NCBI RefSeq assembly: GCF_963082655.1
Contig: NC_081555.1
Location: 93,264,914-93,328,913 of the forward strand
From: Stomoxys calcitrans
Lineage: Eukaryota; Arthropoda; Insecta; Diptera; Muscidae
Direction: 5' to 3'
Length of the DNA stretch: 64,000 nucleotides
Both the position numbers and the translations under genes were made by a program. The notes beneath the pieces are model-generated. The model was not told the DNA's origin. It was given only the letters and a program-made list of their open reading frames with translations, and ran no database searches. Below are positions 45,689-56,100 of this stretch, piece by piece (position 1 is the first letter of the stretch; each line of letters opens with the position of its first letter).

Positions 45689-46025
45689 GGCGTCACTTTA
45701 AGACAAACAAAAGCAAATCAGAGTAGGATGACGATAATGCTTGGCGAGACATCAAGGCAATAGTAAAGGATGTTGGCGTTAATCTTGTTGAAACAATGAG
45801 GTTTATCGAAGGCTCATCATTATAGAATTTTTGGAAAAAGAAGCCTTCAGGAGGAATGTGTCCAGCGTTTCTGCAAAAGTAGGCGAACTTACTAGCGCCC
45901 AATCTAGCATGTAAAGGACTTGAATATACTCCAAAATAGGAGGCAGGGGTGATATTTATGACAAAAACCCAGTAAGGCAAGCTATGCGACACCAAAGGTC
46001 TACAGACCTATAACTCACAAGTTCA
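45689..46025 (+). pseudogene. LINE RT N-terminal block, decayed
   Basis: Translated with stops, this reads NAWRDIKAIVKDVGVNLVET, then PSGGMCPAFLQK, ANLLAPNLACKG, EYTPK, EAGVIFMTKT and DTKGLQTYN. This matches the order of conserved RT blocks in I/R1-like LINEs (GPDGxxPALLQ..., LAPxLxR..., YxPxxW..., VIFIPKxGK..., RPISL). At least two in-frame stops show it is dead. Confidence 0.6.
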
Positions 46026-46041
46026 ATACACATGGTATTTC

Positions 46042-47688
46042 CCGGTACCTCTTTTTAGACAAACAAGGGGTAAAAGAAAAAAATGCTAAGCTGATTATGT
46101 GTAAAATTTCAGAGAAATCGGATAATAATTGGGCCTATTAGGGGCTCAAAAAATAAAATAGGGAGATCGGTTTATAGGGACCTATATCAGGTTATGGACC
46201 GATTTAAACCATATTTGGCACAGTTGTTAGAAGTCATAACAGAACACCACATTTCAGCCCAATCGGATGAGAATTGCGCTCGCTAGCGGCTCAAGAAGTC
46301 AAGATCCCAGATCGGTTTATATGGCAGCTATATCAGGTTATGGACCGATTTGAACCATATTTGGAACAGTTGTTAGAAGTCATAGCAAAACACCTAATGC
46401 AAAATTTCAGCCAAATCGGATGAGAATTGCAATCGCTAGCGGCTCAAAAGTCAAGATCCCAGATCGGTTTATATGGCAGCTATATCAGGCTATAAACCGA
46501 TTTGCGCCATACTCAGCATAGTTATTGGAAGTGAAACTAAACCACTACGTACAAAATTTCTGCCAAATCGGATAAGAATTGCGCTCGCTAGCGGCGCAAG
46601 AAGTCAAGATCCCAGATCGGTTTATATGGCAGCTATATCAGGTTATAGACCGATTTGAACCATATTTGGAACTGTTGTTAGAAGTCATAACAAAACACCT
46701 CATGCAAAATTTCAACCCAATCGGATGAGAATTGCGCTCGCTAGCGGCTCAAGAAATCAAGATCCCAGATCGGTTTATATGGCAGCTATATCAGGTTATA
46801 GACCGATTTGAACCATATTTGGAAAAGTTGTTAGAAGTCATAACAAAACACCTCATGCAAAATTTTAGCCAAATCGGATGAGAATTGCGCTCGCCAGCGG
46901 CTCAAGAAGTCAAGATCCCAGATCGGTTTATATGGCAGCTATATCAGGTTATGGACCGATTTGATCCAAATTTGGAACAGTTGTTAAAAGTCATAACAAA
47001 ACACCTCATGCAAAATTTCAGCCAAATCGGAAAATAATTACGCCCTCTAGAGGCTCAGGAAGTCAAGATCCCAGATCGGTTTATATGGCAGCTATATCAG
47101 GTTATGGACCGATTTAAACCATATTTGAAACAGTTGTTAAAAGTCATACCAAAACACCTCATGCAAAATTTCAGCCAAATCGGATAATAATTACGCCCTC
47201 TAGAGGCTCAGGAAGTCAGAATCCCAGATCGGTTTATATGGCAGCTATATCAGGTTATAGACTAATTGAACCATATTTGGAACAGTTGTTAAAAGTCATA
47301 CCAAAACACTTCATGCAAAATTTCAGCCAAATCAGATGAGAATTGCGCTCGCCAGCGGCTCAAGAAGTCAAGATCCCAGATCGGTTTATATGGCAGCTAT
47401 ATCAGGTTATAGACCGATTTAAACCATATTTGGAACAGTTGTTAGAAGTCATAACAAAACACCTCATGCAAAATTTCAACCCAATCGGATGAGAATTGCG
47501 CTCGCTAGCGGCTCAAGAAATCAAGATCGCAGATCGGTTTATATGGCGCTATATCAGGTTATAGACCGATTTAAACCATATTTGTAACAGTTGTTAGAAG
47601 TCATAACAAAACACCTCATGCAAAATTTCAGCCAAATCGGATGAGAATTGCGCTCGCTAGCAGCTCAAGAAGTCAAGATCCCAGATTA
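46042..47688 (+). mobile_element. Family A1 array, very regular
   Basis: About ten plus-strand units begin GATCGGTTTATATGGCAGCT at 46310, 46462, 46615, 46768, 46921, 47074, 47227, 47379 and 47532, so the period is 153 bp (two steps of 152). Many units carry GCGCTCGCTAGCGGCTCAAG, a local variant that indicates homogenisation within this array. The head is truncated and the tail is replaced by family B at 47689. Confidence 0.85.
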
Positions 47689-48782
47689 AAATGTGGGACC
47701 AAATACTTGGGAGCCATCCCAGCCGCCAAAACACCCCTAAATCAGACATATTCATCGACCATGGCAATAGGGAACTCAAATAAAAGATATTTGAAAGTAG
47801 AAGAAGAATCTGATATGAAAATGTGGCACCAAGTGATAGGGGGCCGTCCCTCCACCAAACACCCCCAAATGGGTCGTATTTGCTGACCATTGCAATATGT
47901 GGGGCTTAAAAAAAAGTATTTTAGAGTAGAACACGAATCTGATATAAATTTTCAGAGTCAAGTCACTCAGTGGCCGCCCCATCCCCAAAACTTAACCCCA
48001 AACCGGACTTGTTTGACGACTTTGGAAATATGGCGCCTCAAATGAAAAACATTTGGAAGTACAGCACGAATCTGAAATCAACTGTCTAGGGGATGTCCCA
48101 CCTCGATAAAAAAAACCCCAAATAGAACGTATTTGCTCAATATGACAACTTGGGGCTCAAAAATAGTGGAGCACGATGTTGATAGTTTTTAGGGCCCATC
48201 CACCAAACAGGACATATTTGCTGACTATTGCAATAAGAAAAGGTATTAGGGATTAGAAAACGAATTTGATACCCAATTGAGGCCCAAGTGTTTGGCCCCT
48301 CTAAACCAATGACAATATGGGGTTCAAATAAATGATATTTGAAAGTAGAGCACGATGCTGATATTTTCTCAGGGCTAAGTGTTTGGGGGACCACCCCCAC
48401 TCTCTAAAACAGCCCTTTATAGGACATATTTACCGACCACGGCAATATAGGGCAAATATGAAAGGTATTTGGGAGGGCACCTAATTGATACCCGAATTCG
48501 GGACCAAGTTTCTCGGGGTTCTTCCCTTTCGCAAAAACTCCTTAACAATATATAATAAATATTTACCGGCCATGGCAGTTTGAGGCTCAAATGAAAGGTA
48601 TTTGGGAGTAAAGCACGAAATTGATGATTGATTGACCACGTTTCTGAAGATCCACACCACTCCCTAAAACCATCAATTTTCCACTCCCAAAATCACCATG
48701 GCACTACCGGTCTCTAAAATAGTTTTTCAGCATGGAGTAACATCTAACATCCAAACTTATATGACCCTAAACCCTCAACCTT
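47689..48782 (+). mobile_element. Family B array, plus
   Basis: Units start with AAAATGTGGGACCAAATACT immediately after the family A array. Several units follow, ending in a tail-like ACATCTAACATCCAAACTTATA without the terminal CTAGT. Confidence 0.75.
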
Positions 48783-48890
48783 ACGGTTCATAACCTGATA
48801 TAGCTCCCATATAAACCGAGAGGAAAGTTTTTACATGGCAAAGTACCTCACAAATGCCGCCAGCATTAGGAGGGGATAACCACCACCTGC
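48783..48890 (-). mobile_element. Family A and SINE scraps
   Basis: A 30-bp family A unit piece (AACCTGATATAGCTCCCATA) is followed by an internal SINE piece (AGTTTTTACATGGCAAAGTA to AGGAGGGGATAACCACC). Confidence 0.55.
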
Positions 48891-49162
48891 CGGAATGCAG
48901 GCTCTCCTTTCTGGGGATACGGGTTTTCTGCCATCTGGTTGATCTTGTGGACGTACCTCTGGAAAGTCTCCTGAGATTCGTCGACGGTAAAAGATGGTTT
49001 AGACGGGAGGTGCGATGAGATCTGGCGAAAACAAATATGTGATATGATCCGAGATCTTACATCTTCTCATTTATTTCTCTCTAGGCAATCACAATAGTCC
49101 CACACTGGCCTGTAAGTGAACTCACATATGGTGGGCTACATATTCAACCTAACCTAACCTTA
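48891..49162 (+). mobile_element. LINE 3' end with CCTAA tail
   Basis: This is the 3' part of a LINE with no readable ORF. It ends CATATTCAACCTAACCTAACC. It differs in sequence from the LINE tails at 11.6 and 19.7 kb, so it is a different family with the same tail motif. Confidence 0.6.
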
Positions 49163-49590
49163 TAGCGCCAAAGGACTGCCATCAGCAAACAAAGTAAATC
49201 CCAAACATCTTTGGGGCGACTAATTCAGCGCTAAGTGCGTGGGTGACGTACGCTCATATTGCACTGTGGAACAGTGAGACGGTCAGTAGGGCAACGTAAT
49301 TCCTATGGACGGATTCGGTTCATTTTAATACGAGGCCTGTACTGAAAGGAAATGAAAAGAAGATCGATAAAGCATTCGTTACCAATACGGGATGCATTTT
49401 ACTACGAGGCCATATGAGGAAGATGTTGATGTATTGAAACTATTCCAGCATTGCCCGGATTTCGTAGCTAACTTAGCAACACTTAGATGGGGAAACAATA
49501 GCAGACGTGAAACATTTAAAGGGCGTGAAACGGAGAACAATTTTGAATTTTGTGAAATGCACGGAATCCATTACATGATTATTTTTCGTT
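49163..49590 (+). pseudogene. I/R1-like LINE C-terminal remnant
   Basis: Sequence such as CATATTGCACTGTGGAACAGTGAGACGGTCAGTAGG parallels 11185-11220 of the LINE at 9.7 kb, followed by LKGNEKK and a decayed Cys/His segment. Stops and frame changes make it a pseudogene. Confidence 0.6.
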
Positions 49591-49597
49591 GTTACTT

Positions 49598-49682
49598 TTT
49601 ATACCCACCCTCATAGGATGGGGGTATACTAATCTAGTTGTTCCGTTTGTAAAGCACATATATTCTTGATCGTTTTGAACCC
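49598..49682 (-). mobile_element. Family A tail scrap
   Basis: TTTTTATACCCACCCTCATAGG and TAATCTAGTTGTTCCGTTTG are the reversed tail end, followed by TATATTCTTGATCG with a deletion between. Confidence 0.65.
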
Positions 49683-50424
49683 CTGTATAGTTCCCATGTA
49701 AACTCCTCCACTAGAGTACATCAACCCTTCATTTTTCAAATAATTGCAAACTCCTTTCATACCCTACATTTGTGGTCGTGTGTACACACATTAAAAGCAG
49801 GCAATATCCTTTGTTTGCAAACGGATGCAGTTGCCATGACCATTATGTCTGCCCCATTCTGGCCGGTGTTTGGCCGAGAACAGGTGGTATATGGCGGCGA
49901 TTATATCGCTATAACAATAGTAACTGTTTTCCCCACGATTTATTTGAATTTGGCTACTCTGCTGTTCTCTTTCACTCGCCATTTGGTATTGAATTGAAAA
50001 CTTGTTTACGAAACAGTGCTCAAGCCCAACTAAGCCTCTGGGTAAGCTATGGAAAATTTAATTATTAAACTATTGTTGACTGTTGGCGGGTTTCAAAATA
50101 AAAAAGGATATTTTGTATCCCAGAGGAATTAATAAATTAAACTTGAAATGGATAAGAGTGGATAAGAAATTTCAAAGTTGACTATACAGAAATATAAGCG
50201 ATAGGAGTCGATTGTCTGATTTGTACTAGGCTTAAAATTAGGATCCCCCTTCGGAAATTGAACAAACTGTATATGGTATGAATCCGTTTACAAGCTGAAG
50301 TACCTCCGAAAACATAAATTGGCTATATATCCAATTAAAGAAATCGGAATTTGGATCAAATTTGGCAGCTAAATGCGATGTTCAGGTCGAAACCTTTATA
50401 CTGGCCATATCTCCATTTAGGTTC
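49683..50424. other. Unique stretch
   Basis: No gene was recognised. Overlapping small frames at 49770-50068 have no domain. The 50200-50400 part may contain diverged family A-like text but could not be assigned. Confidence 0.4.
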
Positions 50425-50429
50425 TAAGT

Positions 50430-51135
50430 AGAGTCCCAACCCACGCAAACGAAAAAAGGACCTTGATTTGGGGATCTGAACCTGAAATGTCCGCACTCTC
50501 TGTAGATATAGAGAGGTGTAGTATACGAGCTGGCGGATGTATTGGGGAAGTACATGGCAGATATTACCGCCTTACAGACAATGCGATGAACTGGAAATGG
50601 CGTCACAACAACGCTAAACGGTGACGAACTCTATTATAGCTGCCATAACACGAGGCATGAGTTTGGATGTCGATTTGTGGTTAGTCGGAGACTGAAACAG
50701 CTTGTCTCAAGCTTTACTCCGGTGGATGAGAGTCTAGCCATAATCCGAATAAAGGCCAAATTCCTTAATATCAGCCTTATTTGTGGTCATGCCCCAACGG
50801 AAGACAAGGACCAACAGACCAAGGATATTTTCGGCGAGCTCTAAGAGAGAGAATATGACCGCTGCCCCGCCCATGATATTAAAATCGTTTTGGGAGATTT
50901 TAATGCAAACATAGAGAAGGAAAACATTTTTGGTCCAAGAGTCGGAAAGTTTACCGTCCACGAGAAAACTTCCGATAATGGGTTGGGGCAATAGATTTCG
51001 ATCAAAACACAAGAAACCAAATTAATCAAATTATGATAGATGGAAGGCATTAATCCAGCGTGTTAGATGTACGATCAATCCGTGGAGCGAATATAGATTC
51101 GGATCATTACCTTGTTGCAGCAAAGGTTCGCACCC
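50430..51135 (+). pseudogene. RTE-like endonuclease (CFDP2-type)
   Basis: Translated through several stops, this reads ELADVLGKYMADITALQTM, DELYYSCHNTRHEFGCRFVV, ISLICGHAPTEDKD, IKIVLGDFNANI and, at the end, SDHYLVAAKVRT (with a frame shift). These are the APE-like endonuclease blocks, with GDFN and SDH as catalytic signatures. Proteins of this type are often annotated craniofacial development protein 2-like. The Glu motif reads TALQTM rather than the usual LQEM, a damaging change. Confidence 0.75.
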
Positions 51136-51418
51136 GTTTGAATATGGCGAGAAAAATACGATCTGACACGGAAGCTCGACATTGAAAAGCATACTCCACT
51201 CGACTGACCCAATTGCTTGATGAAAGCATTCTTTGTTCTGATTTTATAATGGCGCAGTGGCAAACCATACCCACTCCATGAAAAATGCCGCGAAGTTCGT
51301 ACTTGGATACCGGGAGCCTCCCCCAAGAAACCCATGGTACGACCAAGAGTGTCGAGGTTCTACTGAAGCCCAGAAAGCGGCATATGGAGCAACCCTGCAA
51401 TAAGTAGTAACGCGCCAG

Positions 51419-52348
51419 ATGAAGGAGAGGTATCCGGAGAAAAGGAGAGAGGAGAAACGTCTATTCTGCAGAAACAAAAAGGAAATAGAAAGACGTGAGT
51501 GTGAGCGAATTCAAATGTACAGAAGTCAGAATGAAGTCTGGAAATTCTACCAAATAATTAAACATCAAACCGATGGCTTTGGTGCAGGCACATCCTCCTG
51601 CAGAGACATAGAAGGAAATCTGGTAACTGACCCAGATAACATACTGAGGATATGAAAAGAATATTTTACCCAACTGCCAGTGTCCGACGATGGCGGCGAA
51701 GAGGATACAGCAGAACCAATCAATGATGATGGTATAGAATGTTTACCTCCTACTCAGAATGAGGTCCAAGTAGCAATGACCCGACTAAAGAACAACAAGG
51801 CAGCAGGAGCTGACGGGTTACCCGCTGAACTATTTAAGACCGGAGGCGACACGCTGATAAGAAGAATGCATCAGCTTGTCTGCACAATCTGGCAAGAAGA
51901 ACGCATCACCGATGATTGGAACATCAGCATACTATGTCCCGAACACAAGAAAGGAGACAAGACGAAGTGTGCCAACTACAGAGGAATAAGTCTCCGCCCC
52001 ATTGCATACATGATACTCTCGAGCGTACTGTGTGAAAGATTAAAACCTAAAGTCAATGAGAGAATTGGGCCCTATCAATGCGGCTTTAGACCTGGTAAAT
52101 CCACCCTGGACCAGATATTCACACTGCTCCAAATCCTCTAAAAGAATCGAGAAGGACAAATCAACAACTACCATCTCCTTGTTGACTACAAAGTGGCTTT
52201 CAATACCCCTATACGTTCAAAGGTATTTCAAGCCATGTCTGAATTTGGTATACCTGATACACTTTCCTCAGTAAGAAAGAATCTCTCCGAACCATTAAAT
52301 ACCAAATGTGGTTTCAGACAAGGAGACAGCCTATCGTGTGATCTCTTT
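51419..52348 (+). pseudogene. RTE-like reverse transcriptase, copy 2
   Basis: One frame runs from 51419 to the insertion at 52349 with only isolated stops: TGA at 51653 (copy 1 reads ATATGGAAAGAA here) and TAA at 52139. Blocks include KNNKAAGADGLPAELFKTGG, CPEHKKGDKTKCANYRGISL, YQCGFRPGKSTLDQIF, LVDYKVAFNTP and RQGDSLSCDLF. A deletion of about 50 bp relative to copy 1 falls near 52255-52270. The catalytic motif lies beyond the insertion and is frameshifted. Confidence 0.8.
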
Positions 52349-52699
52349 GTTATTGTTGTAGCCACATTTTCATGTGGAGGTGGCGATCCTCGTCAAGCTC
52401 TTGTAGGAGAGCCGGCTCGTTCCGGTCCGAATGACCGATCGCCTCGGGAACATGGTGGCCATTGGTTATTTAAAGGTGCCATTAACTCGCCTAGTCCTAG
52501 TGCCGCGCGACTTCTCACTGAGACTCTCCGCTCGATACCGCTGATTGTCCGCTACTGCAGTTGCAGCTACTTCGTATGGAGTATTCCACTAATCGCAACT
52601 TGTGGACGCCCTCGGTAGCTGACAGCTAAGCTTCTCGTGGTAGCACGAGATCGGACCTCAATGTTGCAGCCTTTGTGGTGCTCACATCTATCCCGTGCA
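52349..52699. mobile_element. 351-bp insertion with 11-bp duplication
   Basis: A GC-richer block beginning GTTATTGTTGTAGCCAC and ending CATCTATCCCGTGCA splits the RT. GTGATCTCTTT occurs at 52338-52348 and again at 52700-52710, and copy 1 has the undivided sequence at 43120-43140. The duplication length and absence of terminal inverted repeats fit a LINE-mobilised SINE-like element. No A/B boxes were confidently found. It yields a false ORF read-through (52193-52618). Confidence 0.85.
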
Positions 52700-53384
52700 G
52701 TGATCTCTTTAATATCCTGCTGGAGAAGTCTATACGAGATGCAGATGTGAATAGATATGGCACACTACTCACACATGAGTACACATGCTACTTGCCTATG
52801 CCGACGACATCGATATCTATGAGATGGGTCTGTCACCGAAAGTAGTAACTGCAGCATTTGAAACAATCGAAAGAGAATCAGTGAAAATGGGTCTGGCAGT
52901 AAATAGAAATAAGAAGAAATAGATGGTTTTAACTCCCAAAATGCCTTGTACAACTGTTTAGAAAAGGAAAATGGAGATGGTAACCACAACTTTGAGATAG
53001 TGAGCAACTTTATCTAAATAGGCACCGCTGTAACCGAAACAAATGACGCCAGTTTTTAAATAAAGCGAAGAATAAAAGATACCACTTTGGATTAAGTAGG
53101 CAGTTTAGAAACAAGGACACATCTCGACAGACGAAGATTGCGTAATAAAAGACAATGATACTACAAGTGTTTTTATATGGTCCTGGGTACCGAGGCAGTA
53201 CTTGGAGTATTTGAGAGAAATATTCTTCGTAAAATATATGGACCAGTGTGCGTTAATGGAGAATAAAGGCGATGAATGAAGTAATACTTTTACTATGCTC
53301 TACAACATTCAAACCATGAATGGCCCGAATGAGTCCACAACACCATATAGCTCCCACAGCATGGCAATTCTCTAAGCATTTTCC

Positions 53385-54477
53385 TTTTATACCCACCACC
53401 ATTGCTTGGGGGTATACTAATCTAGTCATTTCGTTTGTAACACCTCGAAATATTCGTCTAAGACCCCATAATGTGTATATATTCTAGATCGTCTCGACTT
53501 TCTGAGTCGATCTAGCCATGTCCATCCGTCTGTCACGATCACGATAGCGTTCTAATGCGTAAAGCTTGCCGCTTGAAATTTTGCGCTGATACTTCTTATC
53601 TATGTAGGTCGTTGGGATTTGTAAATGGGCCATATCAGTTCAGATTTGGTTGTAGCCCCGGTATAAACCGATCCAACGATTCTATTTCTTGAGCCCCTAG
53701 AAGATTCAATTTGCCTCCGATTTGGCTGAAATTTGAAACAACGACTTGGGTTAAGACTTCTAAAATACATGTCAAGTATGGTCCGATTCGGTTTTTAATC
53801 AGATATAGCTCCTATATAAACCGATCCACGGATTTGATTTCTTGACCCCTAAGAAGCCTCAATTTTCATCCAATTTGGATGAAATTTAAAACAATGACTT
53901 GTGTTATGATTTCCAACATCCATGGCACGTATGATTTGAATCGGTCAAAAACCTGATATAGCTCCCATATAAACCGATCCCGGATTTGATTTCTTGACCC
54001 CTAAGAAGCCTCAATTTTCTTCCGATTTGTATGAAATTTGAAACAAGGACTTGTGTTATGACTTCCAACATCCACGGCAAGTATGATTTGAATCGGTCAA
54101 GATCCTGATATAGTTCCCATATAAAAGGATTCCCGGATTTGACTTCTTGAGCCTTTAGAAGTCTTAATTTTCTTCCGATTTGGATGAAATTTAAAACAAT
54201 GACTTGTGTTATGACTTCCAACGTCTATACCAAGGATGATTCAAATCGGTCTATAAACAGATATAGCCCCCATATAAATCGATCCCCGGATTTGACTTCT
54301 TCAGTCCTTAGAAGCCTAAATTTTCTCACGTTTTGGCAGAAATTCGGCCCAAAATCGTATGACTTACAACATCAATGCCAAGTTTTATTAGAATCGGTCA
54401 ATATGGTGATATAGGCCCTCTTAACTACCGATATCCTACTAAAATCTTCGCCGACTTCCATAAACTAGGTTCAGAAT
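53385..54477 (-). mobile_element. Family A1 element, minus
   Basis: The tail is at the left (TTATACCCACCACCATTGC, TATATTCTAGATCG, CATGTCCATCCGTCTGTC). About six reversed units follow, with 153-bp steps (53668 to 53821, then 53973). The right side is joined to an A3 head. Confidence 0.75.
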
Positions 54478-54566
54478 AGGATATAGCTCCCACCTAAAGT
54501 TAGGTGTAGGGTATTATATAGTCGACACCGATCGGCTTTTGCCTCTCCCTACTTGATTTTTTCCTA
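54478..54566 (-). mobile_element. Family A3 head, minus
   Basis: TTAGGTGTAGGGTATTATATA and a decayed palindrome (AGTCGACACCGATCGGCTTT), then TACTTGATTTT, form the head of the A3 subtype. With the A1 array to the left this is a chimeric element. Confidence 0.65.
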
Positions 54567-54650
54567 ATTTTTAAAGTTTTTCTAAATATATACCCGCTTT
54601 AAATATTCAGAAGTGTTGCAAAAAAATCGGATGCCATCATTTTGTAATTT

Positions 54651-54679
54651 GTGTGTTTTCTCTCTTCTCTTTTTTTCAG
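54651..54679 (+). other. Strong 3' splice-site-like sequence
   Basis: A 25-nt pyrimidine-rich run (TTTTCTCTCTTCTCTTTTTTT) ends in CAG at 54677-54679. It lies 52 bp upstream of the retrotransposon. A GTAAGT donor lies six bases beyond the element's second duplication copy. Whether it is used is unknown. Confidence 0.35.
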
Positions 54680-54717
54680 ATATAAAATTCAATATTGTAG
54701 CTGAGTCAACAACGTGT

Positions 54718-54731
54718 ATGTGTGTATATGA
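54718..54731. repeat. Target-site duplication, left copy
   Basis: ATGTGTGTATATGA, 14 bp, is repeated exactly at 59060-59073 on the other side of the Jockey-clade element. The exact match shows that little time has passed since insertion. Confidence 0.95.
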
Positions 54732-54765
54732 CAGTTCGTTTTCGGCTTTCGTTCTGTACGGTCAT
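54731..54765 (+). promoter_or_regulatory. Internal Inr + DPE promoter
   Basis: With transcription starting at the A of CAGTTC (54733 = +1), the initiator reads ACAGTT (one mismatch to TCAKTY, in the flanking base). A perfect downstream promoter element GGTCAT (RGWYVT) occupies +28 to +33 (54760-54765). Inr plus DPE inside the transcribed 5' end is the known promoter design of Jockey-type elements. Confidence 0.75.
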
Positions 54766-54912
54766 AAAGAGCGCATTAAGAATAAAAGCAGTGTCATTGC
54801 GAATAGTCTGTGTTCCCTTAAAACTCTCGTTAAGTTTCTATTTTTCTTTCTTGCTTAAAATTGGTTACGCGAGTTTCATCCAATTTTGGAAAACAAGTTA
54901 AACAAATCCATC

Positions 54913-56100
54913 ATGGCCCGAGGGCCGGCCAGGTCTGGCGCTCGTTTCAAGAGCAAGACTAACGTTCTTAAGCGCCCCAAACCAATGTTTACGTTTGGGG
55001 GTACTACTGGTTCTGACCGAGCCACCACTACGTGCCGAAACAGATACGGCATTTTATCCACTCCAGATGACATGGAAGTGGCCATCGAGTCAAACATTGT
55101 AGACGAGGAAAGGGTACCAAAACCCCCTCCAATTGTCGCTGACGCTTCAGTCCCCTTACGAGAGATTCAACATTTATTGGGAAACGATTGTGTTTTCAAA
55201 CGTACATCTATTGGAACTAAGATCTTTCCAAAAAATAGTGAAAAATATGACTTTTGTATAAAAACTCTTAAAGAGAGTGACATAGAATTCCATTCCTTCA
55301 ATTCAAGGGAAAATCGTTCATACACTGTGTTTCTTCACGGTTTGCCAAAAATGCCAACGTCTGAAATCATTGAAGACCTTAAAGACTACAACCTCACTCC
55401 AACCTCTGTGACAGAGATAAATACGAAGTATAGCTCAGTAGACGACGCCGTTTACAAAGTACAGTTTGTACGAAAGAATTTCAACCCAGCGCATTTACAA
55501 AACATTTACGCAATTAGAAATGTTGTTGTATCGTGGAGGAAACAAAAACCAAAACAAAAGAATAAACCAACGCAGTGCTGGAACTGCCTAATGTATGGCC
55601 ACGGAGGGGAGCACTGCAACAGACGTTCGGCATGCATGATTTGTGCGAACAATCATCCCACCGACAACTGTCCGTTCAAAAAGAACGACAAGAGACCTGC
55701 AGCATTCTCTTGCTTTAATTGCAAAAAGTACGGAAATGAGAGAACCGATCATTCCGCCAATGACATCAATTGCCCACACCGTGCTCATTATTTAGAGATC
55801 AGAGAGAGAGCTACAAATTTTCGTAAGAGAAAATCACCACCGCCTCGTAGAACTGCGCACGTCCCAGAGCAGCAAACTACCACCAGCAGAAACCCGTCTA
55901 ATAACTTTAATAGTCTTCGCAATGAACGAAGCTCTTACGCAGCACATTTAAGAGATAACAATCAAAATGATCTCTTTTCTATCGATGAGTTGTTTGATAT
56001 ATTCAACTCAGCTCTTAGTGAGCTTAGTCAATGCACTAATAAGGTGCAGCAAATGTATGTAGTAATGTCCATGGTAAAACACGCTTATGACATTAAATAA
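54913..56100 (+). CDS. Jockey-clade ORF1, gag-like RNA-binding protein
   Basis: This 395-aa nucleic-acid-binding protein packages the element's RNA. I chose the ATG at 54913 (context ATCATGG); the frame is open for nine more codons upstream but they contain no ATG. The N-terminus is basic (residues 1-25). A PRE_C2HC-like region at about 124-205 has SYTVFLHGLPKMPTSEI. Two zinc knuckles follow: C222-X2-C225-X4-H230-X4-C235 and C241-X2-C244-X3-H248-X4-C253. A third, wider Cys/His cluster begins at C267. A basic, Pro/Ser-rich tail ends with a helical segment (about 350-390). The stop overlaps the ORF2 start. Confidence 0.92.
   Translation: MARGPARSGARFKSKTNVLKRPKPMFTFGGTTGSDRATTTCRNRYGILSTPDDMEVAIESNIVDEERVPKPPPIVADASVPLREIQHLLGNDCVFKRTSIGTKIFPKNSEKYDFCIKTLKESDIEFHSFNSRENRSYTVFLHGLPKMPTSEIIEDLKDYNLTPTSVTEINTKYSSVDDAVYKVQFVRKNFNPAHLQNIYAIRNVVVSWRKQKPKQKNKPTQCWNCLMYGHGGEHCNRRSACMICANNHPTDNCPFKKNDKRPAAFSCFNCKKYGNERTDHSANDINCPHRAHYLEIRERATNFRKRKSPPPRRTAHVPEQQTTTSRNPSNNFNSLRNERSSYAAHLRDNNQNDLFSIDELFDIFNSALSELSQCTNKVQQMYVVMSMVKHAYDIK

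Larger units (their letters stand above)
50425..53290 (+). mobile_element. RTE-like LINE, copy 2
   Basis: This copy is longer at the 5' side than copy 1. It has the endonuclease (50430-51135), linker and RT (51419-52860) and part of the C-terminal region, ending near 53290 without the simple-repeat tail. Stops and small deletions are scattered. A 351-bp element with an 11-bp duplication interrupts the RT at 52349. Confidence 0.8.

Noticed and set aside
46473..46658. Repeated small ORFs with MAAISGY-type peptides in the arrays
   Set aside because: The 153-bp unit is 51 codons, so one frame stays in register across units. Stops interrupt it at varied places, and it reads on both strands, as expected by chance.
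46310..47688. CRISPR-like regular spacing
   Set aside because: The whole 153-bp unit is repeated, not a short repeat with unique spacers, and the organism is a eukaryote.
49770..50068. Overlapping 75- and 98-aa frames
   Set aside because: Two frames over the same bases with no domain, and no element or host gene similarity recognised.
52193..52618. 141-aa ORF joining RT and a GC-rich peptide
   Set aside because: It reads through the LINE into the 351-bp insertion at 52349. The second half is not protein-coding.
54886..54912. Upstream extension of ORF1 by nine codons
   Set aside because: The extension begins at TTG. The first ATG in frame, with a good context, is at 54913.
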